Shown piece by piece: positions 8,012 through 21,031 of a DNA stretch of 64,000 bases. Source of the DNA: Paralichthys olivaceus (taxonomy: Eukaryota > Chordata > Actinopteri > Pleuronectiformes > Paralichthyidae); assembly GCF_024713975.1 (NCBI RefSeq), contig NC_091094.1, forward strand, positions 27,304,501 to 27,368,500, given 5' to 3'. The position numbers and the translations under genes were made by a program. The notes below the pieces were generated by a model. The model worked only from the letters and a program-made list of their open reading frames with translations, had not been told where the DNA came from and did not search any database. The first letter of the stretch is position 1, and each line of letters begins with the position of its first letter.

Positions 8012-8819
8012 CTATTTTATGAACAAAATGTGTGCCAAAGAAAATCTATATTTAAAAGTGACGGAACTACAAAATACCATTTGTCAGTCAAAATAGTTCG
8101 GTCCAAATGTTACATGCCGTACGGACAGGACCAATGTTGCTGTAGAAACTTTGAATCATCTAGAAGAAGAATCATCAGGAGAAGACCTATCCACACTTTT
8201 AAAGTAATTATGAACCAGTCCACAGTGAGCATTGGAATGCAAATACCTTAATCTGCTTGATGGCCAAGAACCTCACACCTGGAGCAGGGTGTGGCTAGCA
8301 GCTCAGCTGGCCTCTAATGCAAACGACTGGCCAAGTGCAAAAGTCATTTAGACTTGAAAAACACTCTTGATTCTAAAAGTTTCTACTTCATTCCCAAACC
8401 CTGTAAACAGACTCCTGGGTGGTACAGAAATGCAAAACACTACTTGTCTGTCACATAACCATGCATTCAATCCAATGTCTCACAATTCAACATACATGTG
8501 TGTATTCTAGAACATTGCTGTCCAGTACTGTGTCCAAATGGTCCAAATGTTCCAGAACAAGAGTCATAAAGAGATAACGCTCAGTGTTTGTAAAGTCATT
8601 TCGAGCCAGTTAACTGTGAGCCTTACAAATCAATAATGTTAATCCACTTGGCGGCCCAAAGGCTCACACCTGGGACAGGGTGGGGCTAGCAGCCCATGTG
8701 GCCTCTACTGCAAATGACAGCCCCAATACCAATGCACTTTCGACTAGAAGGATGGTATACACATACCGATCACTATACCCACCACGGGTGGTGCAACTCA
8801 TTGGCTAAAGGTAGTATGA

Positions 8820-8890
8820 TGCATTAGCCGGGAATCGAACCCGGGCCTCCCGCGTGGCAGGCGAGAATTCTACCACTGAACCACCAATGC
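8820..8890 (-). tRNA. tRNA-Gly-GCC: tRNA-Gly(GCC)
   Basis: Identical to 1328-1398. Confidence 0.97.
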
Positions 8891-9320
8891 TTGCTTTGAT
8901 GTTGTTTTTCGACTTTTTTTTTTTCGAGAACTCCCACTTAAGGGACCAGCATGCCCTGCCAGGGCAGTTTATCTGATGTGTAAACCACTTCAAAGACCCC
9001 CTACCTTTACACTTTTCTGACATCCGATTGAGAGAGGGGTGCCCGACCATTCCTGTTATGTTCAACAGATATATTCACAACCGCTTCTCGGTGTGACTGG
9101 CCAAGTGTGTAGAGGTAAGAGAGGAGCAGGGTTAATATTTCTCTCTCAAGCCTGACATAACTATTTCTGTTACTTTTCATGTGAACAACCAAGTGAAAGA
9201 CTATAAAGAGAATGTCTGGACACGTACAAACATGTGCTCTCTGATGTCATTGACCAATACTCTATGGAATGCAGAGCCTGTAGTTGGAAGGTTGCTCATA
9301 CCCTCATGTAATAAGACAGA

Positions 9321-9393
9321 TGCCCCGTGTGAGGGTTGAACTCACGACCTTCAGATTATGAGACTGACGCGCTGCCTACTGCGCCAACGAGGC
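9321..9393 (-). tRNA. tRNA-Met-CAT: tRNA-Met(CAU), elongator
   Basis: Identical to 447-519. Confidence 0.97.
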
Positions 9394-10201
9394 CTATTTT
9401 ATGAACAAAATGTGTGCCAAAGAAAATCTATATTTAAAAGTGACGGAACTACAAAATACCATTTGTCAGTCAAAATAGTTCGGTCCAAATGTTACATGCC
9501 GTACGGACAGGACCAATGTTGCTGTAGAAACTTTGAATCATCTAGAAGAAGAATCATCAGGAGAAGACCTATCCACACTTTTAAAGTAATTATGAACCAG
9601 TCCACAGTGAGCATTGGAATGCAAATACCTTAATCTGCTTGATGGCCAAGAACCTCACACCTGGAGCAGGGTGTGGCTAGCAGCTCAGCTGGCCTCTAAT
9701 GCAAACGACTGGCCAAGTGCAAAAGTCATTTAGACTTGAAAAACACTCTTGATTCTAAAAGTTTCTACTTCATTCCCAAACCCTGTAAACAGACTCCTGG
9801 GTGGTACAGAAATGCAAAACACTACTTGTCTGTCACATAACCATGCATTCAATCCAATGTCTCACAATTCAACATACATGTGTGTATTCTAGAACATTGC
9901 TGTCCAGTACTGTGTCCAAATGGTCCAAATGTTCCAGAACAAGAGTCATAAAGAGATAACGCTCAGTGTTTGTAAAGTCATTTCGAGCCAGTTAACTGTG
10001 AGCCTTACAAATCAATAATGTTAATCCACTTGGCGGCCCAAAGGCTCACACCTGGGACAGGGTGGGGCTAGCAGCCCATGTGGCCTCTACTGCAAATGAC
10101 AGCCCCAATACCAATGCACTTTCGACTAGAAGGATGGTATACACATACCGATCACTATACCCACCACGGGTGGTGCAACTCATTGGCTAAAGGTAGTATG
10201 A

Positions 10202-10272
10202 TGCATTAGCCGGGAATCGAACCCGGGCCTCCCGCGTGGCAGGCGAGAATTCTACCACTGAACCACCAATGC
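10202..10272 (-). tRNA. tRNA-Gly-GCC: tRNA-Gly(GCC)
   Basis: Identical to 1328-1398. Confidence 0.97.
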
Positions 10273-10702
10273 TTGCTTTGATGTTGTTTTTCGACTTTTT
10301 TTTTTTCGAGAACTCCCACTTAAGGGACCAGCATGCCCTGCCAGGGCAGTTTATCTGATGTGTAAACCACTTCAAAGACCCCCTACCTTTACACTTTTCT
10401 GACATCCGATTGAGAGAGGGGTGCCCGACCATTCCTGTTATGTTCAACAGATATATTCACAACCGCTTCTCGGTGTGACTGGCCAAGTGTGTAGAGGTAA
10501 GAGAGGAGCAGGGTTAATATTTCTCTCTCAAGCCTGACATAACTATTTCTGTTACTTTTCATGTGAACAACCAAGTGAAAGACTATAAAGAGAATGTCTG
10601 GACACGTACAAACATGTGCTCTCTGATGTCATTGACCAATACTCTATGGAATGCAGAGCCTGTAGTTGGAAGGTTGCTCATACCCTCATGTAATAAGACA
10701 GA

Positions 10703-10775
10703 TGCCCCGTGTGAGGGTTGAACTCACGACCTTCAGATTATGAGACTGACGCGCTGCCTACTGCGCCAACGAGGC
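10703..10775 (-). tRNA. tRNA-Met-CAT: tRNA-Met(CAU), elongator
   Basis: Gene identical to 447-519. Its 5' flank carries a G-to-A change at 10804 (an A8 run) shared with the Met copies at 41652, 49235, 55224, 62456 and 63838. Confidence 0.97.
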
Positions 10776-11583
10776 CTATTTTATGAACAAAATGTGTGCC
10801 AAAAAAAATCTATATTTAAAAGTGACGGAACTACAAAATACCATTTGTCAGTCAAAATAGTTCGGTCCAAATGTTACATGCCGTACGGACAGGACCAATG
10901 TTGCTGTAGAAACTTTGAATCATCTAGAAGAAGAATCATCAGGAGAAGACCTATCCACACTTTTAAAGTAATTATGAACCAGTCCACAGTGAGCATTGGA
11001 ATGCAAATACCTTAATCTGCTTGATGGCCAAGAACCTCACACCTGGAGCAGGGTGTGGCTAGCAGCTCAGCTGGCCTCTAATGCAAACGACTGGCCAAGT
11101 GCAAAAGTCATTTAGACTTGAAAAACACTCTTGATTCTAAAAGTTTCTACTTCATTCCCAAACCCTGTAAACAGACTCCTGGGTGGTACAGAAATGCAAA
11201 ACACTACTTGTCTGTCACATAACCATGCATTCAATCCAATGTCTCACAATTCAACATACATGTGTGTATTCTAGAACATTGCTGTCCAGTACTGTGTCCA
11301 AATGGTCCAAATGTTCCAGAACAAGAGTCATAAAGAGATAACGCTCAGTGTTTGTAAAGTCATTTCGAGCCAGTTAACTGTGAGCCTTACAAATCAATAA
11401 TGTTAATCCACTTGGCGGCCCAAAGGCTCACACCTGGGACAGGGTGGGGCTAGCAGCCCATGTGGCCTCTACTGCAAATGACAGCCCCAATACCAATGCA
11501 CTTTCGACTAGAAGGATGGTATACACATACCGATCACTATACCCACCACGGGTGGTGCAACTCATTGGCTAAAGGTAGTATGA

Positions 11584-11654
11584 TGCATTAGCCGGGAATC
11601 GAACCCGGGCCTCCCGCGTGGCAGGCGAGAATTCTACCACTGAACCACCAATGC
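11584..11654 (-). tRNA. tRNA-Gly-GCC: tRNA-Gly(GCC)
   Basis: Identical to 1328-1398. Confidence 0.97.
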
Positions 11655-12084
11655 TTGCTTTGATGTTGTTTTTCGACTTTTTTTTTTTCGAGAACTCCCA
11701 CTTAAGGGACCAGCATGCCCTGCCAGGGCAGTTTATCTGATGTGTAAACCACTTCAAAGACCCCCTACCTTTACACTTTTCTGACATCCGATTGAGAGAG
11801 GGGTGCCCGACCATTCCTGTTATGTTCAACAGATATATTCACAACCGCTTCTCGGTGTGACTGGCCAAGTGTGTAGAGGTAAGAGAGGAGCAGGGTTAAT
11901 ATTTCTCTCTCAAGCCTGACATAACTATTTCTGTTACTTTTCATGTGAACAACCAAGTGAAAGACTATAAAGAGAATGTCTGGACACGTACAAACATGTG
12001 CTCTCTGATGTCATTGACCAATACTCTATGGAATGCAGAGCCTGTAGTTGGAAGGTTGCTCATACCCTCATGTAATAAGACAGA

Positions 12085-12157
12085 TGCCCCGTGTGAGGGT
12101 TGAACTCACGACCTTCAGATTATGAGACTGACGCGCTGCCTACTGCGCCAACGAGGC
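12085..12157 (-). tRNA. tRNA-Met-CAT: tRNA-Met(CAU), elongator
   Basis: Identical to 447-519. Confidence 0.97.
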
Positions 12158-12965
12158 CTATTTTATGAACAAAATGTGTGCCAAAGAAAATCTATATTTA
12201 AAAGTGACGGAACTACAAAATACCATTTGTCAGTCAAAATAGTTCGGTCCAAATGTTACATGCCGTACGGACAGGACCAATGTTGCTGTAGAAACTTTGA
12301 ATCATCTAGAAGAAGAATCATCAGGAGAAGACCTATCCACACTTTTAAAGTAATTATGAACCAGTCCACAGTGAGCATTGGAATGCAAATACCTTAATCT
12401 GCTTGATGGCCAAGAACCTCACACCTGGAGCAGGGTGTGGCTAGCAGCTCAGCTGGCCTCTAATGCAAACGACTGGCCAAGTGCAAAAGTCATTTAGACT
12501 TGAAAAACACTCTTGATTCTAAAAGTTTCTACTTCATTCCCAAACCCTGTAAACAGACTCCTGGGTGGTACAGAAATGCAAAACACTACTTGTCTGTCAC
12601 ATAACCATGCATTCAATCCAATGTCTCACAATTCAACATACATGTGTGTATTCTAGAACATTGCTGTCCAGTACTGTGTCCAAATGGTCCAAATGTTCCA
12701 GAACAAGAGTCATAAAGAGATAACGCTCAGTGTTTGTAAAGTCATTTCGAGCCAGTTAACTGTGAGCCTTACAAATCAATAATGTTAATCCACTTGGCGG
12801 CCCAAAGGCTCACACCTGGGACAGGGTGGGGCTAGCAGCCCATGTGGCCTCTACTGCAAATGACAGCCCCAATACCAATGCACTTTCGACTAGAAGGATG
12901 GTATACACATACCGATCACTATACCCACCACGGGTGGTGCAACTCATTGGCTAAAGGTAGTATGA

Positions 12966-13036
12966 TGCATTAGCCGGGAATCGAACCCGGGCCTCCCGCG
13001 TGGCAGGCGAGAATTCTACCACTGAACCACCAATGC
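12966..13036 (-). tRNA. tRNA-Gly-GCC: tRNA-Gly(GCC)
   Basis: Identical to 1328-1398; it spans the join of the two 13,020-bp repeats as numbered here. Confidence 0.97.
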
Positions 13037-13466
13037 TTGCTTTGATGTTGTTTTTCGACTTTTTTTTTTTCGAGAACTCCCACTTAAGGGACCAGCATGC
13101 CCTGCCAGGGCAGTTTATCTGATGTGTAAACCACTTCAAAGACCCCCTACCTTTACACTTTTCTGACATCCGATTGAGAGAGGGGTGCCCGACCATTCCT
13201 GTTATGTTCAACAGATATATTCACAACCGCTTCTCGGTGTGACTGGCCAAGTGTGTAGAGGTAAGAGAGGAGCAGGGTTAATATTTCTCTCTCAAGCCTG
13301 ACATAACTATTTCTGTTACTTTTCATGTGAACAACCAAGTGAAAGACTATAAAGAGAATGTCTGGACACGTACAAACATGTGCTCTCTGATGTCATTGAC
13401 CAATACTCTATGGAATGCAGAGCCTGTAGTTGGAAGGTTGCTCATACCCTCATGTAATAAGACAGA

Positions 13467-13539
13467 TGCCCCGTGTGAGGGTTGAACTCACGACCTTCAG
13501 ATTATGAGACTGACGCGCTGCCTACTGCGCCAACGAGGC
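13467..13539 (-). tRNA. tRNA-Met-CAT: tRNA-Met(CAU), elongator
   Basis: Identical to 447-519. Confidence 0.97.
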
Positions 13540-14347
13540 CTATTTTATGAACAAAATGTGTGCCAAAGAAAATCTATATTTAAAAGTGACGGAACTACAA
13601 AATACCATTTGTCAGTCAAAATAGTTCGGTCCAAATGTTACATGCCGTACGGACAGGACCAATGTTGCTGTAGAAACTTTGAATCATCTAGAAGAAGAAT
13701 CATCAGGAGAAGACCTATCCACACTTTTAAAGTAATTATGAACCAGTCCACAGTGAGCATTGGAATGCAAATACCTTAATCTGCTTGATGGCCAAGAACC
13801 TCACACCTGGAGCAGGGTGTGGCTAGCAGCTCAGCTGGCCTCTAATGCAAACGACTGGCCAAGTGCAAAAGTCATTTAGACTTGAAAAACACTCTTGATT
13901 CTAAAAGTTTCTACTTCATTCCCAAACCCTGTAAACAGACTCCTGGGTGGTACAGAAATGCAAAACACTACTTGTCTGTCACATAACCATGCATTCAATC
14001 CAATGTCTCACAATTCAACATACATGTGTGTATTCTAGAACATTGCTGTCCAGTACTGTGTCCAAATGGTCCAAATGTTCCAGAACAAGAGTCATAAAGA
14101 GATAACGCTCAGTGTTTGTAAAGTCATTTCGAGCCAGTTAACTGTGAGCCTTACAAATCAATAATGTTAATCCACTTGGCGGCCCAAAGGCTCACACCTG
14201 GGACAGGGTGGGGCTAGCAGCCCATGTGGCCTCTACTGCAAATGACAGCCCCAATACCAATGCACTTTCGACTAGAAGGATGGTATACACATACCGATCA
14301 CTATACCCACCACGGGTGGTGCAACTCATTGGCTAAAGGTAGTATGA

Positions 14348-14418
14348 TGCATTAGCCGGGAATCGAACCCGGGCCTCCCGCGTGGCAGGCGAGAATTCTA
14401 CCACTGAACCACCAATGC
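14348..14418 (-). tRNA. tRNA-Gly-GCC: tRNA-Gly(GCC)
   Basis: Identical to 1328-1398. Confidence 0.97.
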
Positions 14419-14848
14419 TTGCTTTGATGTTGTTTTTCGACTTTTTTTTTTTCGAGAACTCCCACTTAAGGGACCAGCATGCCCTGCCAGGGCAGTTTAT
14501 CTGATGTGTAAACCACTTCAAAGACCCCCTACCTTTACACTTTTCTGACATCCGATTGAGAGAGGGGTGCCCGACCATTCCTGTTATGTTCAACAGATAT
14601 ATTCACAACCGCTTCTCGGTGTGACTGGCCAAGTGTGTAGAGGTAAGAGAGGAGCAGGGTTAATATTTCTCTCTCAAGCCTGACATAACTATTTCTGTTA
14701 CTTTTCATGTGAACAACCAAGTGAAAGACTATAAAGAGAATGTCTGGACACGTACAAACATGTGCTCTCTGATGTCATTGACCAATACTCTATGGAATGC
14801 AGAGCCTGTAGTTGGAAGGTTGCTCATACCCTCATGTAATAAGACAGA

Positions 14849-14921
14849 TGCCCCGTGTGAGGGTTGAACTCACGACCTTCAGATTATGAGACTGACGCGC
14901 TGCCTACTGCGCCAACGAGGC
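14849..14921 (-). tRNA. tRNA-Met-CAT: tRNA-Met(CAU), elongator
   Basis: Identical to 447-519. Confidence 0.97.
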
Positions 14922-15729
14922 CTATTTTATGAACAAAATGTGTGCCAAAGAAAATCTATATTTAAAAGTGACGGAACTACAAAATACCATTTGTCAGTCA
15001 AAATAGTTCGGTCCAAATGTTACATGCCGTACGGACAGGACCAATGTTGCTGTAGAAACTTTGAATCATCTAGAAGAAGAATCATCAGGAGAAGACCTAT
15101 CCACACTTTTAAAGTAATTATGAACCAGTCCACAGTGAGCATTGGAATGCAAATACCTTAATCTGCTTGATGGCCAAGAACCTCACACCTGGAGCAGGGT
15201 GTGGCTAGCAGCTCAGCTGGCCTCTAATGCAAACGACTGGCCAAGTGCAAAAGTCATTTAGACTTGAAAAACACTCTTGATTCTAAAAGTTTCTACTTCA
15301 TTCCCAAACCCTGTAAACAGACTCCTGGGTGGTACAGAAATGCAAAACACTACTTGTCTGTCACATAACCATGCATTCAATCCAATGTCTCACAATTCAA
15401 CATACATGTGTGTATTCTAGAACATTGCTGTCCAGTACTGTGTCCAAATGGTCCAAATGTTCCAGAACAAGAGTCATAAAGAGATAACGCTCAGTGTTTG
15501 TAAAGTCATTTCGAGCCAGTTAACTGTGAGCCTTACAAATCAATAATGTTAATCCACTTGGCGGCCCAAAGGCTCACACCTGGGACAGGGTGGGGCTAGC
15601 AGCCCATGTGGCCTCTACTGCAAATGACAGCCCCAATACCAATGCACTTTCGACTAGAAGGATGGTATACACATACCGATCACTATACCCACCACGGGTG
15701 GTGCAACTCATTGGCTAAAGGTAGTATGA

Positions 15730-15800
15730 TGCATTAGCCGGGAATCGAACCCGGGCCTCCCGCGTGGCAGGCGAGAATTCTACCACTGAACCACCAATGC
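15730..15800 (-). tRNA. tRNA-Gly-GCC: tRNA-Gly(GCC)
   Basis: Identical to 1328-1398; its 5' flank has the GAATTC variant at 15838-15843. Confidence 0.97.
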
Positions 15801-16230
15801 TTGCTTTGATGTTGTTTTTCGACTTTTTTTTTTTCGAGAATTCCCACTTAAGGGACCAGCATGCCCTGCCAGGGCAGTTTATCTGATGTGTAAACCACTT
15901 CAAAGACCCCCTACCTTTACACTTTTCTGACATCCGATTGAGAGAGGGGTGCCCGACCATTCCTGTTATGTTCAACAGATATATTCACAACCGCTTCTCG
16001 GTGTGACTGGCCAAGTGTGTAGAGGTAAGAGAGGAGCAGGGTTAATATTTCTCTCTCAAGCCTGACATAACTATTTCTGTTACTTTTCATGTGAACAACC
16101 AAGTGAAAGACTATAAAGAGAATGTCTGGACACGTACAAACATGTGCTCTCTGATGTCATTGACCAATACTCTATGGAATGCAGAGCCTGTAGTTGGAAG
16201 GTTGCTCATACCCTCATGTAATAAGACAGA

Positions 16231-16303
16231 TGCCCCGTGTGAGGGTTGAACTCACGACCTTCAGATTATGAGACTGACGCGCTGCCTACTGCGCCAACGA
16301 GGC
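16231..16303 (-). tRNA. tRNA-Met-CAT: tRNA-Met(CAU), elongator
   Basis: Identical to 447-519. Confidence 0.97.
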
Positions 16304-17111
16304 CTATTTTATGAACAAAATGTGTGCCAAAGAAAATCTATATTTAAAAGTGACGGAACTACAAAATACCATTTGTCAGTCAAAATAGTTCGGTCCAAAT
16401 GTTACATGCCGTACGGACAGGACCAATGTTGCTGTAGAAACTTTGAATCATCTAGAAGAAGAATCATCAGGAGAAGACCTATCCACACTTTTAAAGTAAT
16501 TATGAACCAGTCCACAGTGAGCATTGGAATGCAAATACCTTAATCTGCTTGATGGCCAAGAACCTCACACCTGGAGCAGGGTGTGGCTAGCAGCTCAGCT
16601 GGCCTCTAATGCAAACGACTGGCCAAGTGCAAAAGTCATTTAGACTTGAAAAACACTCTTGATTCTAAAAGTTTCTACTTCATTCCCAAACCCTGTAAAC
16701 AGACTCCTGGGTGGTACAGAAATGCAAAACACTACTTGTCTGTCACATAACCATGCATTCAATCCAATGTCTCACAATTCAACATACATGTGTGTATTCT
16801 AGAACATTGCTGTCCAGTACTGTGTCCAAATGGTCCAAATGTTCCAGAACAAGAGTCATAAAGAGATAACGCTCAGTGTTTGTAAAGTCATTTCGAGCCA
16901 GTTAACTGTGAGCCTTACAAATCAATAATGTTAATCCACTTGGCGGCCCAAAGGCTCACACCTGGGACAGGGTGGGGCTAGCAGCCCATGTGGCCTCTAC
17001 TGCAAATGACAGCCCCAATACCAATGCACTTTCGACTAGAAGGATGGTATACACATACCGATCACTATACCCACCACGGGTGGTGCAACTCATTGGCTAA
17101 AGGTAGTATGA

Positions 17112-17146
17112 TGCATTAGCCGGGAATCGAACCCGGGCCTCCCGCG
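17112..17146 (-). pseudogene. tRNA-Gly-GCC: tRNA-Gly 3' half, split by element copy 2
   Basis: From nucleotide 38 to the 3' end; the 5' half is at 20493-20528. Confidence 0.95.
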
Positions 17147-17400
17147 CGGCCCTCGAGAAAAGTTTAGCTAAACCGACCTAAACGCTTTTTAACATGCATT
17201 TCAATGATAGTGCTGAACCACAGTGTGGATGTAATATTCTTTTGGCCACTTTTCCGGCTGTGGCGCTGTTCCGACTTTTTCTATAGACTCGCGCTCCTCT
17301 GATATTTCTTTTTTTACTTCAGGCAAACCTCTAACGGCAGACGGTCATAAAAGCGTGCATATTCACTGTCTATTGTTGATGTCATTACGTGTTCTTACAG

Positions 17401-17446
17401 GGGCTGTGCATCATTCAAACATTCAAGTCATTTTCATTCGTCAAAG
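17401..17446 (+). other. putative non-coding exon of the element gene, copy 2
   Basis: Same splice-site context as 4381-4426; intron 17447-18559. Confidence 0.45.
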
Positions 17447-18314
17447 GTAAGACACGTTGTTTTATTTTCATAAAAGTTAGCCTGCTTTCTGATAACATTA
17501 GTTCGCTGCTGCTGCTTATTCGCTTGGTTGATGCGATAGAACTGCCCGGAATTAAGTTTGGGGTAATTATGGACTAAATAATGAATGAACATCATGCTAT
17601 TTGTTGAGATTGTGTGTGGTTTTTAGTTTGTTGCTTAATATTATATATTCGTCAGCGCGGTATTGACCGTAATGTCGTGTCAGCAGTTGCTTAGCACCAC
17701 TCGCAGGGTAACGCAGAAGATTTGTGGTGAAATAACACGTCAAAGTATGAATGGACATGATCGTTTTATATAGCTATATGCATAGTTTTCATGACGTGAC
17801 GTTAAATAGTCTTGTCAGTCCGTTTATATCAATCTTTTGTTGATAAGTTAACTATAGCCTACCTCAGCATTGCTCACTTGCTAAGAGACTGACGCTACAA
17901 ACGTGTGTTGAAATTACGTGATAACATGATTGTATTTCATATTTTTGTGTATCTGGTTTTGATGTCGTGATGTTAACTCATCTTTACACCATGGATCTGT
18001 TACTCCTAAGATGTCTGACTAGTTAGGCTACATATTGCATCAACTAAAACAGCTGTACTACTAAGGGATTGATACCATCTCTTTTTTTAAAATACAAATG
18101 TGATATTAATATGTTCAAATTCATTTGGCAGAACTAGTAGTGCCAGAGTAGACTTTCAGACAAGCAGTAGAGGTCTGCCTACTGTATTAATCAAGTGTAA
18201 TAAGACTTTGATCTAGGCATTCACTTCTCCTACCCCCCCCTCTCTCTCACACACACATAACTGCTCTCCAACTCCTGCTGCAAAGACCGTCCCACCCCCC
18301 CTGTTGTTTTCGCG

Positions 18315-18316
<2 letters not shown>

Positions 18317-18353
<37 letters not shown>
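18317..18353. repeat. CA microsatellite
   Basis: About 18 CA units, the same length as in copy 1. Equal length at such a fast-changing site supports a very recent 13-kb duplication. Confidence 0.95.
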
Positions 18354-18355
<2 letters not shown>

Positions 18356-18565
18356 TGAGTAGATAAGGATCAGAGAGGTGTGATAAACTATTGTCTTGAC
18401 CCTATGAACTATTTCACTGCAAGCCCCCACACACACACACGCACACACTGTACTTCCTCCCAGACTCAGAGGTGTGAGAAACTATTGTCTTTACCCTCTG
18501 AACTATTTGACTGAAGTTCATAGAAGATAACCCAAACTTATGTTTTTACTTTATGGTAGGTCAAG

Positions 18566-19369
18566 ATGCAGAGGGTGGTGTTCTTCCCAGGTAAACTCAG
18601 TGTTGTGTTCCGCAAGGGACCAGGTGGATTTCTCTTACAGGAACCCTCTGCAGAAGCCAGACGGATCAAGGATGACCCCACTCGTCAGGACAGGTCTGCC
18701 CTGAGAGAGGACCTCGTGCGGCAGAATGCCCTGGCTGCGGTTCGTCAGAGAGGGGGTGATGCCTCAGACAGGACGGAGGTGCTAGGAGACTACATCCTGC
18801 AGTTTGGCAAGTATAAAGGGAAGGCTTTCAGGTGGCTTTTGGAGAATGATGTTGGCTCTACATGTTACCTTGTCAAGGATATGCGTAAGGAGGAGGCTGC
18901 AGGTCGTTTCAGGCCCGAGGGGCATAGCAAGGATAGTCTACTGTCCTTTGTGAATTATGCTCTGAGTTTTGCAGAGATCCAGTCTCTCCTCGCCTACGAG
19001 GCCAGGGGAGAGGGTGTGGTGACAGCCACATCAGAGGACGACCAGCTGGTTGGCTTTGGCGACAGGGCCAAGAGCACCTGGAAGGAGGAAGAGACAAGAC
19101 CCACAACCAGGCCCACAACCACAACCACACCCACAACCAACAGTCCGCCTCTGCAGATTCTGCCGCTTGGAACTGAAACAGGGACCAAACAGCCCTCACA
19201 TTCACACGGGCTTCCCTGGAGTGGCAGGGAAATACATTTATGCCCATCAAAGGTGTACTCTTTGTACAGAGATAAGGGCATGGCCAAGGAGATGAGCTGG
19301 CCCGAGTTTCAGCAGTCTCCTTTCTATGAGGCTGAGAGACAAAGAACTGTGGAAGAAAGGAAGAAATGA
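18566..19369 (+). CDS. element-borne protein with ExoX-C-like FGKYKG domain (267 aa)
   Basis: Predicted protein identical to that at 5546-6349, with the same start context, stop and 3' UTR. With no amino-acid difference between the two, nothing can be said about selection from this pair. The function remains as unsure as for copy 1. Confidence 0.6.
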   Translation: MQRVVFFPGKLSVVFRKGPGGFLLQEPSAEARRIKDDPTRQDRSALREDLVRQNALAAVRQRGGDASDRTEVLGDYILQFGKYKGKAFRWLLENDVGSTCYLVKDMRKEEAAGRFRPEGHSKDSLLSFVNYALSFAEIQSLLAYEARGEGVVTATSEDDQLVGFGDRAKSTWKEEETRPTTRPTTTTTPTTNSPPLQILPLGTETGTKQPSHSHGLPWSGREIHLCPSKVYSLYRDKGMAKEMSWPEFQQSPFYEAERQRTVEERKK

Positions 19370-20492
19370 TTTCCCTGTATACCCATTGTTTGTACCCATT
19401 TTATTTGATTTTATTTCATTATTGTTTATTTAATTATTGTTCTTAATGTTTCTTATTTGACTTGTGTATATGTCTCTAGACGTACAGGTTCTTTGTCTGT
19501 GTATATGTAAATAGACTACAAATTAATAGTTGTAAAACAAAGTGTACATATATTGTTTTTCTTTTCTTTTTTTCTTTTATTTATGTGTGAATGCATGAAA
19601 ATGTACACACCAGAAACTAGTTTGGTTTGTTTGTTGTGTTCTTTTTTTTTTATTTCTTTATTTATTTTACAAATGTCTGAATGTATGAATGTGTGAAAGG
19701 TATATATGCCAGTATGTAGAAACTTGATCTTTTGTGCATAGTTTGGACTGTTTTGTTGTACAGATGTACTTAGTGCTCTGTTGTTAACAATCGTTTGGAT
19801 GTAAATAAGTCAATGCTTCCGTCTAGTCTTCTGTATGAAAGTAAATAGATTGTAAACATGAAAAGGTTCATATGTTATTGGGTTATTATGTTAATCTGCA
19901 TGGTTATATGTCTATAGATCATAGGTTCTTTAGACTTCTGTTGAGCTGAATATAGCTGTATAGTTTTTTCTTTTACTTATATTTTTTACTTACTTTAACA
20001 TTATTGCATGACCAGAAACACCAGTTTTCTACTTGTCATATTAACTAGCACTGTATCTATCACTGTATACTCCCCCTCCCTATGTATGTACTGTGTCATT
20101 GTCATATCTAATTGTTGTCTTAAATTATCTATATTATTTCTAAAACTTTACTTACAGCCCAATTATTTCATTTGTCATATATGCATTATTTCACATGTTC
20201 ATAAATAAAACTGGAACTTTCTTTGAAATACAGCACACTGCCTTTTTGTCCTGCTTAAATAAAAACAATATAGTGGTCATAGTAGTCATGAGTCATAAGA
20301 ATTAATTGTTAATCTCCACGTATTTTCAATGCTTTTTACTCAGAAATATCACGTTCAATAACACCGCGATCGGGATGCGAACCCTGTCTTTTGGGGAATC
20401 GGAAATAAATAAATAAATGAACGGACCCAGAGAGAATGCTTCGATCCTATTGGCTTGCTGGACTGGTCCAGTATTCTCGACTGGCCCCCGCG

Positions 20493-20528
20493 TGGCAGGC
20501 GAGAATTCTACCACTGAACCACCAATGC
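20493..20528 (-). pseudogene. tRNA-Gly-GCC: tRNA-Gly 5' half, split by element copy 2
   Basis: Acceptor 5' strand to A37; partner of 17112-17146. Confidence 0.95.
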
Positions 20529-20958
20529 TTGCTTTGATGTTGTTTTTCGACTTTTTTTTTTTCGAGAACTCCCACTTAAGGGACCAGCATGCCCTGCCAG
20601 GGCAGTTTATCTGATGTGTAAACCACTTCAAAGACCCCCTACCTTTACACTTTTCTGACATCCGATTGAGAGAGGGGTGCCCGACCATTCCTGTTATGTT
20701 CAACAGATATATTCACAACCGCTTCTCGGTGTGACTGGCCAAGTGTGTAGAGGTAAGAGAGGAGCAGGGTTAATATTTCTCTCTCAAGCCTGACATAACT
20801 ATTTCTGTTACTTTTCATGTGAACAACCAAGTGAAAGACTATAAAGAGAATGTCTGGACACGTACAAACATGTGCTCTCTGATGTCATTGACCAATACTC
20901 TATGGAATGCAGAGCCTGTAGTTGGAAGGTTGCTCATACCCTCATGTAATAAGACAGA

Positions 20959-21031
20959 TGCCCCGTGTGAGGGTTGAACTCACGACCTTCAGATTATGAG
21001 ACTGACGCGCTGCCTACTGCGCCAACGAGGC
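20959..21031 (-). tRNA. tRNA-Met-CAT: tRNA-Met(CAU), elongator
   Basis: Identical to 447-519. Confidence 0.97.

Larger units (their letters stand above)
1..13020. repeat. higher-order repeat, copy 1 (13,020 bp)
   Basis: Positions 1-13020 recur at 13021-26040. The length equals seven 1,382-bp monomers plus one 3,340-bp element and its 6-bp duplication. Private variants recur at the same offset, for example the GAATTC change at 2821 and 15841. I saw only three differences by eye: 7212 T versus 20232 A, 8809 A versus 21829 C, and 10804 A versus 23824 G. The exact edge cannot be fixed because the flanking monomers are themselves near-identical. Confidence 0.9.
7467..17146. repeat. tRNA array block 2
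   Basis: Seven monomer periods between element copies 1 and 2, with seven intact Met and six intact Gly genes. It opens with the CCCGCG duplication and the tRNA-Gly 5' half left by copy 1. The spacers are as in block 1. Confidence 0.97.
17147..20486 (+). mobile_element. tRNA-Gly-targeting DNA transposon, copy 2 (Dada-like)
   Basis: A 3,340-bp element that is the copy 1 element shifted by 13,020 bp, with CCCGCG at 17141-17146 and 20487-20492. The only difference from copy 1 seen by eye is at 20232. It arose with the higher-order repeat rather than by a fresh insertion. Confidence 0.8.
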